A DNA stretch of 64,000 nucleotides, taken from assembly GCA_963693315.1 (NCBI GenBank), contig OY856187.1, forward strand, positions 72,785,113 through 72,849,112, read 5' to 3'. The notes beneath the pieces are model-generated. The model was not told the origin of the DNA and made no database searches. It saw only the letters and a list, made by a program, of their open reading frames with translations. The stretch comes from Diogma glabrata. Lineage: Eukaryota; Arthropoda; Insecta; Diptera; Cylindrotomidae. Shown in pieces: positions 57,755 through 64,000 of this stretch; within the stretch, counting starts at the first letter, position 1; the number at the start of each line of letters is the position of its first letter. Both the position numbers and the translations under genes were made by a program.

Positions 57755-60667
57755 TATACGATTATGAAACCGATTTCACAACACATTTTATAGAAAAAAA
57801 TCCATAGCATTTAAAATCGCAAAAAAGTATTCCGAGAATATTCATCAGTTTAATTAATTTTCCAATAACATTATTTTTTAATTATTCAATAATTTACAGA
57901 AAATGGAACGAATCTTTGTAATTATAAAAACACATGAAAAATAAATTTTCCATGACCGCAGAATATAACAGAGCTAATGTTCATACAAACATAGACCTTG
58001 ATCATGATGACTGATATACTTACAAGATAATTATGTAATTCTTAGAATTTACCATTTATTAAAGATATAAATCGGGTGCTAGGATTTAACATTACACTAA
58101 TAAATTATTTTTATTATGAATAAATAAAATAGTTGTATCAAGTTTTATGTTTAGGATTTAAAAAAAATAAATTACTGGATTTCATATTTTAATAATAAAA
58201 TTTATTGTTGAAATTGTGGGTGGTATTATCAGAAAACTATTAATGATTGCTTTTTCAAAAACTGGAACTAAAAATGTTCAAATTAGTGCAAGTCAGCCTC
58301 TACCACTGTAAGGCACCAGCTGCTTTCAGGATGTTAGTAAATTTTATTATTTTAGTTTGCAGGTTCGGATGACACCTTCCTCATGAGCATTCAACAAACC
58401 ATTGAATTGATCACGTCTTCACTAGAATAGTTCTTTTCAGGAGGATTTGTGATCAATGTCATATTTCTAGTAATATTTATACTATAGTAAAGGTAAAAAA
58501 CTACCACAGTAGAACCACAATAGAACTTCAAACATATAGAGACACAAACCAGTCTTCCTGTTAATAAACCTAAAAGAATGGGACTTTAAGCTCACTCGAG
58601 ATGCGCTCTGGTTTTAATGCAAAAAGGTGTACACTCTCTCTAAATAGATCGATAGATGTGGACTCCGTGTCAATTCGCAAAATTGCTCGACACATTTTTT
58701 GGTTACCATGTAAACTTCTGCATTAAAGATAAGCAAATACTCCCACAAATGAGAGATGGTCATATAACAACTAATGCGCTATAGCCATTAAAAGCTGGCT
58801 TAAGCTGTACGAAGCAAGATCTGACCACCTATCATCTACAAATTGCAGATGTATCATCTCGAAATATTGTCTTACTGCGAATCACAATTTGTTGAAAACG
58901 AAACAATTGAAACGAAGATAAGAAAAAGAAAACGGTTATTCATCTGCTCTGCTTCTATCTTAGTCTTTACCAGGTGAACATCCTTTCACAACAAATGTAA
59001 GAAATTTTTTTATAGTGACATCGACGAGAGTTTGGTGCCCTTCCATAATTTAACCAAATTACAATCATATGAATGGACGGGGTGGCATTAAGTTTTTCTG
59101 GGCTGGATTCAATACATTTTGCAAGCAAATCTATGGAACATTAATGTAAATCTATGAAACAGATACAAGTAAACTTCAAAAATTTTACACTTACACTTTT
59201 ACACTTAAATATTCTATTTTAGTTTTGAAAACGTAATCTTGATTATTAGATTGCTTTTATTATGAGATAACTAAACTATTATTCACCTAGTTTATGATGT
59301 AATAAACAAATGTTAACAGTTAAACAATCATGATTCATCTAATTGATTTCACTTGAAAAAAAATCTCATATAAATTTGACTTTTAATTAATTCTAAACGT
59401 CAAAAAATTCTTAAAAACTAAGAAAGTAATAGTCAATAAATATCCAAAATTAAACAAAAATTCCAAAATATCTTATTATGATATTTAAAAATATCGCATA
59501 TATCAGATATTTCACTTAAGACTTGACTTTAAATTGAATTCATTACCTCATTAAAAAACTACAAACAATTAATTATATAAAAAATATGATCTCACCTGAT
59601 CTTATGAAATTGATAAGAAACGATAAATAAATCGTTGTGATAAATCCAAAACTGCCTTTCATTTTTTTATCACTTTTAATTTTCCTTTTTTCACAATATC
59701 ACACAATTTCCTTTTGAAATTGATTTTTCTACACTTTTTTTTCTAATTCTTTCCTATTCTAAAATCATAAAATAATACAATAAACTATAATTTGTATGGT
59801 TACAAATATTAATCAATTTAAAACACATAAATTTTAATTTCTCCTATAACAAACTGTAAAAAAAAGCAACGATATCAAATTAAACAAAAACAAACCGGAA
59901 CAAATCACTTAAGACATAAGAAACAAAAATAAAAGTTAACTTGTCTAGAATATCGATCGATCAAAGAAAATTTGTTATAAGATTTTTTATCGATATCGAC
60001 TTCTTTTCTTATAAAACTAATCACTTCGAATCTATAACTGAAAAAAAAAAGAAATTGTTTTGTTTTTTTAAATTTTCGAAATAATTTTTTTTATTATATA
60101 TTATATTCATAGAAAGATATGATCGCGAATGATCTTTATAACAACAGCGTTAACATAAAACTAAACTAATCGCGTAAACATAATATATAAATATTGTGTT
60201 GAACTCGCGACTACAAAATAAAACAAAAATATAGTTTTTCTTTCGTGTATTTTAAGAGAGGAACAAAATACGCGAAATGTTTCTCGTAATATCACGGCGA
60301 ATTCAATACAGTCAAACAATTGATATTGATTGAGAGAAAAATAATAAAATTTATTCGCGGTTACATTTCTGTCAACAAAACATGTGATTCGAGTGTGCAA
60401 GTGTTTGTATTTTTATTTGTTTTGATTTTGTTTACTAATAGTTAATTGATATATATATGTAGGTAATTGGTAGAGTATTTAGAGATCATATATTTTTCAT
60501 AGTTATGGATTATAGATAAGTTTCTATCGCTTGTTGTGTTGTCTACTTAAAGAATCTCAAATCAGTCAAGATGGATTTTCGTTGATATCGCTTTCAACTG
60601 TTTTAATGTTTTCTCAAAATAGCCAGTTTAGAAAATGATTTGGATTGGTTGGTGTCTGAGTAATGGT
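57755..60667. other. 2.9 kb AT-rich DNA, no gene assigned
   Basis: A less AT-rich zone at about 58270-59100 might be decayed transposon sequence, but I see no frame or motif that identifies it. Confidence 0.4.
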
Positions 60668-61197
60668 TAGGGTTGAGTCACCGTTTAGTCGTGATTAGGT
60701 TTTCTCATTTCCGGTCCCAAAATTCCCAGGAAAACCGGCATAATTTACAACATATAATTTTTAAAAAATTTGTTAATTTAAAAAACCAAAATGTTCATTT
60801 CTTTTTCCATTAAAAAACAAAAAAAAGTTATTATCAGAAGAGTTTTTAAAAGTTAAAATGAAATCTAAGACAAACTAGCGCATTAACGCGAATTGTCGTG
60901 TCCTAATTTTGGTGACGAAAAGATCAGCTTTTGAAAATATTCTCTCAATTTTCACTGAGGTTGGTTTAGTGCATAGGAGGTCATCTAACGGCAACCATTT
61001 AATATTTAAAATCAGTCTAAAAATAAATAATTGTTTAATTAAAGTTTAATTAAACTTGCCTTAATAAAGAAATAAAATAAAAATTCCACTCTTATGAGTA
61101 AACCCGGAAATTGAATTTGTTTCTCTGGGAAATCGGGAAAAGATATTTTTGAGGATTACCCGGGAAATTGGGAACGAGAAATTTCAGGAGAACCCTA
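60668..61197 (+). mobile_element. hAT-like remnant, about 530 bp
   Basis: TAGGGTT (60668) is mirrored by AACCCTA (61191-61197). Subterminal TTTCTCATTTCC/GGGAACGAGAAATTT and TTCCCAGG/CCGGGAAATT words are inverted near the ends. At about 60912-61020 one plus-strand stretch reads SAFENILSIFTEVG and GNHLIFK, reminiscent of the C-terminal dimerisation block of hAT transposases, in the place expected near a 3' end. No matching 8-bp flank was found, so either the ends are eroded or the boundary is slightly off. Confidence 0.5.
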
Positions 61198-61474
61198 CAT
61201 TGAAATTATATACCTAGGAGGAAAATGGAACTAGGGTAAAATTATGGAAATGAGTTAGCATGTATTATTTGACATTAAAACGTTGAGCTGTCATCTCCTT
61301 CTAAATGCAAAATTCAATCAAGACTTTAATAAAAAAAAGTTTTAAACCCATTGTGGCCGATTCTCTTTAAAATTCGTTAATCGTTAGTATAATAAAAAAA
61401 ATTAAATCGTGTTTCACTAGTTTTGAAGCTGTGTGAACTTGGAACCCGAACTTAAGGGAAAAAAAATATTTTTG

Positions 61475-62634
61475 GAAACTACAAACGACGTAGATGTTTG
61501 CAGTCAAATTTTGTTTTTTGTATAGTTGTAATAAATATTACTCAAGTCATTAAAACAGGTGAATCCCCAACACACAGTGATAATTTTGATAATCCAAGTG
61601 GACAAGATTCTTCAAAATCGTTTGTAGTTTTTTGTAGTATCGATGAGTATTTTTGGAAATTTTATTTTCACTGTAAATGTGTTTATATTTACAGTTGAGC
61701 AAAACGTTGAAACAATTTTTTGATCTCAGAAACTACAAACAACGTTAATGTTTGTAGTTAATTTTTTTGTTTGCAGTTGTAATAAATATCACTAAAATCA
61801 TCAAAACAGGTGAATTCCCTACACACAGTGATAATTTTGATAATCCAAGTATACAAGATTGTTCGAAATCGTTTGTAGTATTTTATAGTAATGATGAATA
61901 ATTTTGGCAATTTTATTTTCACTCAAAAATAAAAAATGTACAGTTGAGCAAAAAGTTGAAATATTCTTTTGATTTCAGAAACTAAAAACGACTTAGATGA
62001 TTGTAGTAAAATTTTGTTGTTTGTAGTTGTAATGGTAAATTTTTATATTTTTTGAGTGAAAAACAAATTTCCAAAAATATTCATCACTTTTATAAAATAC
62101 TACAAACCATTTCGAATAAACTTGTACACATACTTGGATTAACAAAATTATCACTGTGTGTAGGTGATTCATACCTGTTTTGATGATTTCAGTGATATTA
62201 ATTACAACTACAAACAAAAAAAAATTACTACAAACATTAACTTCGTTTGTAGTTTTTGAGATCAAAAGAATACTTTAACTTTTTGCTCACTATAAAATGT
62301 TTTATTTTTTGAGTGAAAAACAAATTTCCAAAAATATTCATCATTTCTATAAAATACTTCAAACGATTTCGAACAATCATGTATACTACTTCGGTTATCA
62401 AAATTATCACTGTGTGTAGTGGAGTCACTTGTTTTTATGTTTTGAGTGATATTAATTACAACTACAAACACAAAAAATTCACTATAAACATCAACGTCAT
62501 ATGTAGTTTCTGAGATCAAAAATTTATTTCAACTTTTTGCTCAACAGTAATTTTTTTGTTTGAGTGAAAAACAAATTTCCAAAAATATTAATTATTACAA
62601 TAAAATACTACAAACGATTACGAACAATCTTGTA
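61475..62634. repeat. 250-bp satellite, head-to-head array
   Basis: Units of about 250 bp begin near 61475, 61728 and 61977 in one orientation. From about 62035 the same unit continues in the opposite orientation (62050, 62310, 62558). Landmarks are AACTACAAACGACG, CACACAGTGATAATTTTGATAA, TCGTTTGTAGT, TTTTCACT and CAGTTGAGCAAAA. The array continues after the mariner to the window end. One frame is open through much of most units, but in-frame stops in other units argue against a protein. Confidence 0.85.
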
Positions 62635-62661
62635 CTAGGTCATTCAATAAGTCCGTAGGAT
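62635..62661 (+). repeat. Mariner left terminal inverted repeat
   Basis: Differs from the right repeat at positions 1, 2 and 8. The divergent outermost two bases could impair transposase cleavage or may reflect age. Confidence 0.9.
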
Positions 62662-62811
62662 GACACATAGATGGCGTTACTAGAATTTTTTCGTGTGATT
62701 TTTATTTAGTACTAACCTTCAAACGATACGTGTATAAATTTGACAGCAATCTGACTATTTATTCGTGAGTTATAGCATTTTGTGTGAAGCAACTTTTGTT
62801 TTTGAAAAAAA

Positions 62812-63858
62812 ATGGAAAAAAGTGAATTTCGAATTTTAATAAAGCATTGCTTTTTGATGAAAAAAAATACAGTGGAAACCGAACAATGGCTTGATAAACA
62901 TTATCCAAACTCTGCTCCATCGAGACAAATGGTAGAGAAGTGGATGGCTGAATTTAAATGTGGTCGTACCAGCACAAAAGATGCAGAGCGTAGTGGACGC
63001 CCAAATGAGGCTGTTATTCCAGAAAACATAAAAAAAATCCACAAATTGGTTATGAACGATCGCAAATTGAAGGTGCACGAAATAGCTGACATTGTAAAGG
63101 TAGCAGATGGTAGTGTTTTTACCATTTTACATGAACATTTGGGTATGCGAAAGCTCTGTGCAAATTGGGTGCCGCGTGAGCTCACAGTCGACCAAAAACA
63201 ACAACGAATCGATGCTTCGGAGGAGTATTTGGCACTGTTAAACCGCAATAAAAGGGAATTCTATCGTAGATATGTGACAATGGATGAGACATGGCTTCAC
63301 AATTACACACCAGAATCCAAAAGACAGTCAGCTGAGTGGACAGCAGTCGACGAATCGAATCCAAAGCGAGCAAAGACGCAACAGTCGGCCGGTAAGGTGA
63401 TGGCGTCTGTATTTTGGGATACGAACGGAATAATATTCATCGACTATCTCCAAAAAGGAACCACCATCAACAGCGAGTATTACTGTGAACTTTTGGATCG
63501 ATTGAAGGCTGAAATCGCAAAGAAACGGCCACATTTGCAAAAGAAAAAAGTGTTGTTTCACCAAGATAATGCACCGTGTCACAGATCGATGAAAACGATG
63601 GCAAAATTGAATGAATTGGGCTTTGAATTGCTTACCCACCCACCATATTCTCCAGATTTAGCCCCCAGCAACTTTTTCCTGTTTTCAGATCTCAAGAGAA
63701 TGCTTGCTGGAAAGAAATTTAAGTCCAATGATGAAGTAATCGCTGAAACTGAGGCCTATTTTGATGAGAAAGAGAAATCGTACTATAAAAGTGGTATAGA
63801 AAAGTTGGAAAATCGCTATACTCGTTGTATCGCCCTCGAAGGCAACTATGTTGAATAA
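62812..63858 (+). CDS. Mariner transposase, full length, third catalytic Asp replaced by Asn
   Basis: A 348-residue frame, the usual length for irritans-type mariner transposases. The N-terminal two thirds of the first 110 residues form the paired helix-turn-helix DNA-binding part (SAPSRQMVEKWMAEFK; DGSVFTILHEHLG). The linker motif WVPREL is at 119-124. The catalytic core shows VTMDETW (D158), HQDNAPCH (D252) and SPDLAPSNFF, where the DD34D position 287 is Asn (codon AAC at 63670-63672) rather than Asp. The C-terminus RCIALEGNYVE is intact. The protein would cut and paste the element at TA sites, but the Asn at a metal-binding position should abolish cleavage. It may still bind the inverted repeats. 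The start is chosen at the conserved MEKxEFR beginning. No stop or frameshift is present. Confidence 0.95.
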   Translation: MEKSEFRILIKHCFLMKKNTVETEQWLDKHYPNSAPSRQMVEKWMAEFKCGRTSTKDAERSGRPNEAVIPENIKKIHKLVMNDRKLKVHEIADIVKVADGSVFTILHEHLGMRKLCANWVPRELTVDQKQQRIDASEEYLALLNRNKREFYRRYVTMDETWLHNYTPESKRQSAEWTAVDESNPKRAKTQQSAGKVMASVFWDTNGIIFIDYLQKGTTINSEYYCELLDRLKAEIAKKRPHLQKKKVLFHQDNAPCHRSMKTMAKLNELGFELLTHPPYSPDLAPSNFFLFSDLKRMLAGKKFKSNDEVIAETEAYFDEKEKSYYKSGIEKLENRYTRCIALEGNYVE

Positions 63859-63898
63859 AAAAATCGAGTTTTGTCAAAATGTTGTTTTTTTCTTACTT

Positions 63899-63925
63899 AT
63901 CCTACGGACTTATTGAACGACCTGT
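63899..63925 (-). repeat. Mariner right terminal inverted repeat
   Basis: Read on the minus strand it begins ACAGGTCGTTCAATAAGTCC, the form closest to known irritans-type ends. It is followed by TA at 63926-63927. Confidence 0.9.
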
Positions 63926-64000
63926 TATACTTGGATTATCCAAATTATGTGAAACTGTGTGAAAGGAATTCACCTATTCTGATAATTTCAGTGATATTTA
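63926..64000 (-). repeat. 250-bp satellite unit continuing after the mariner
   Basis: TACTTGGATTATCCAAATTATG continues the interrupted inverted unit (compare 62130-62160 and 62385-62420). The array runs out of the window. Confidence 0.8.

Larger units (their letters stand above)
62635..63925 (+). mobile_element. Complete mariner (irritans-type) transposon, 1291 bp
   Basis: Terminal inverted repeats of about 27 bp (left end starting at 62635, right end finishing at 63925) match at 24 of 27 positions. They share GTTCAATAAGTCCGTAGGAT-type sequence. TA dinucleotides flank both ends (62633-62634, 63926-63927), the canonical target duplication. A single uninterrupted transposase frame lies inside. 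The element sits in an inverted-orientation unit of the 250-bp satellite. Removing it and one TA restores the unit. Length and sequence resemble Himar1-type elements. Confidence 0.95.

Noticed and set aside
61498..62519. Repeated peptide INITxxIKTG / DEYFWKF in the 250-bp satellite, as a possible multi-unit protein
   Set aside because: The frame recurs because the DNA recurs. In-frame stops in the second forward unit and the mariner-interrupted unit, and the orientation flip, argue against selection for a protein.
62836..63639. Three minus-strand frames over the mariner
   Set aside because: Shadows of the transposase gene on the opposite strand.

Overview
The window looks like gene-poor, AT-rich nuclear DNA of an insect, most likely a fly (Diptera). 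The evidence is the very high A+T content, an irritans-type mariner, LOA-like and Jockey/CR1-type LINEs, Penelope-like fragments, and a Ty3/Gypsy-type LTR element whose primer site matches a eukaryotic tRNA-Leu. I found no convincing host gene, tRNA or rRNA gene, CRISPR array or bacterial operon. Almost everything interpretable is a mobile element, a wreck of one, or tandem repeat DNA. The rest is AT-rich sequence in which only short chance frames are open. It could equally be intergenic DNA or a large intron.

Bases 1-27100. A broken LINE endonuclease region lies at 1140-2232, followed by an AG microsatellite. A nearly full-length but frameshifted LOA-like LINE with ORF1, ORF2, RNase H, a zinc knuckle and an A tail occupies 4395-8486. 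A 323-bp foldback element lies at 11057-11379. A repeat family with ACTTCGGTCTG inverted ends and internal 57-bp repeats spans 14860-17222. Two (GAGTCA)n arrays lie at 19.5 and 23.2 kb, with a pair of 210-bp direct repeats between them.

Bases 27100-43700. A decayed Penelope-like element at 28.1-30.0 kb is interrupted by a MITE-like inverted repeat. A second Penelope-like fragment at 33.46-33.81 kb keeps only a GIY-YIG endonuclease domain. There is a MITE with CCCGAGCAG ends at 30202-30583, three loci of a (AGTCAAGAT)n satellite, a second copy of the ACTTCGGTCTG family (34826), and two adjoining complex tandem arrays (38.2-39.2 kb).

Bases 43700-54400. A Jockey/CR1-type LINE (43.77-49.63 kb) was split in its reverse transcriptase by a recent LTR retrotransposon (46280-48624). 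The LTR element has a 4-bp target duplication, nearly identical LTRs and a large internal deletion joining gag to integrase. A 5'-truncated relative of the LINE follows its A tail. A 1.5-kb non-autonomous hAT element with an exact 8-bp target duplication sits at 50469-51989. A third copy of dispersed family A and a mariner scrap lie at 53.1-54.3 kb.

Bases 54400-64000. A 527-bp nearly full-palindrome foldback lies at 57222-57748 and a hAT-like remnant at 60668-61197. A 250-bp satellite switches orientation head-to-head near 62035, and a complete 1291-bp mariner (62635-63925) is inserted in it. The mariner frame is intact, but the third catalytic position is Asn instead of Asp. The events nest in time: old LINE, Penelope and satellite sequence first, then the MITEs, with the LTR element and the mariner among the youngest.
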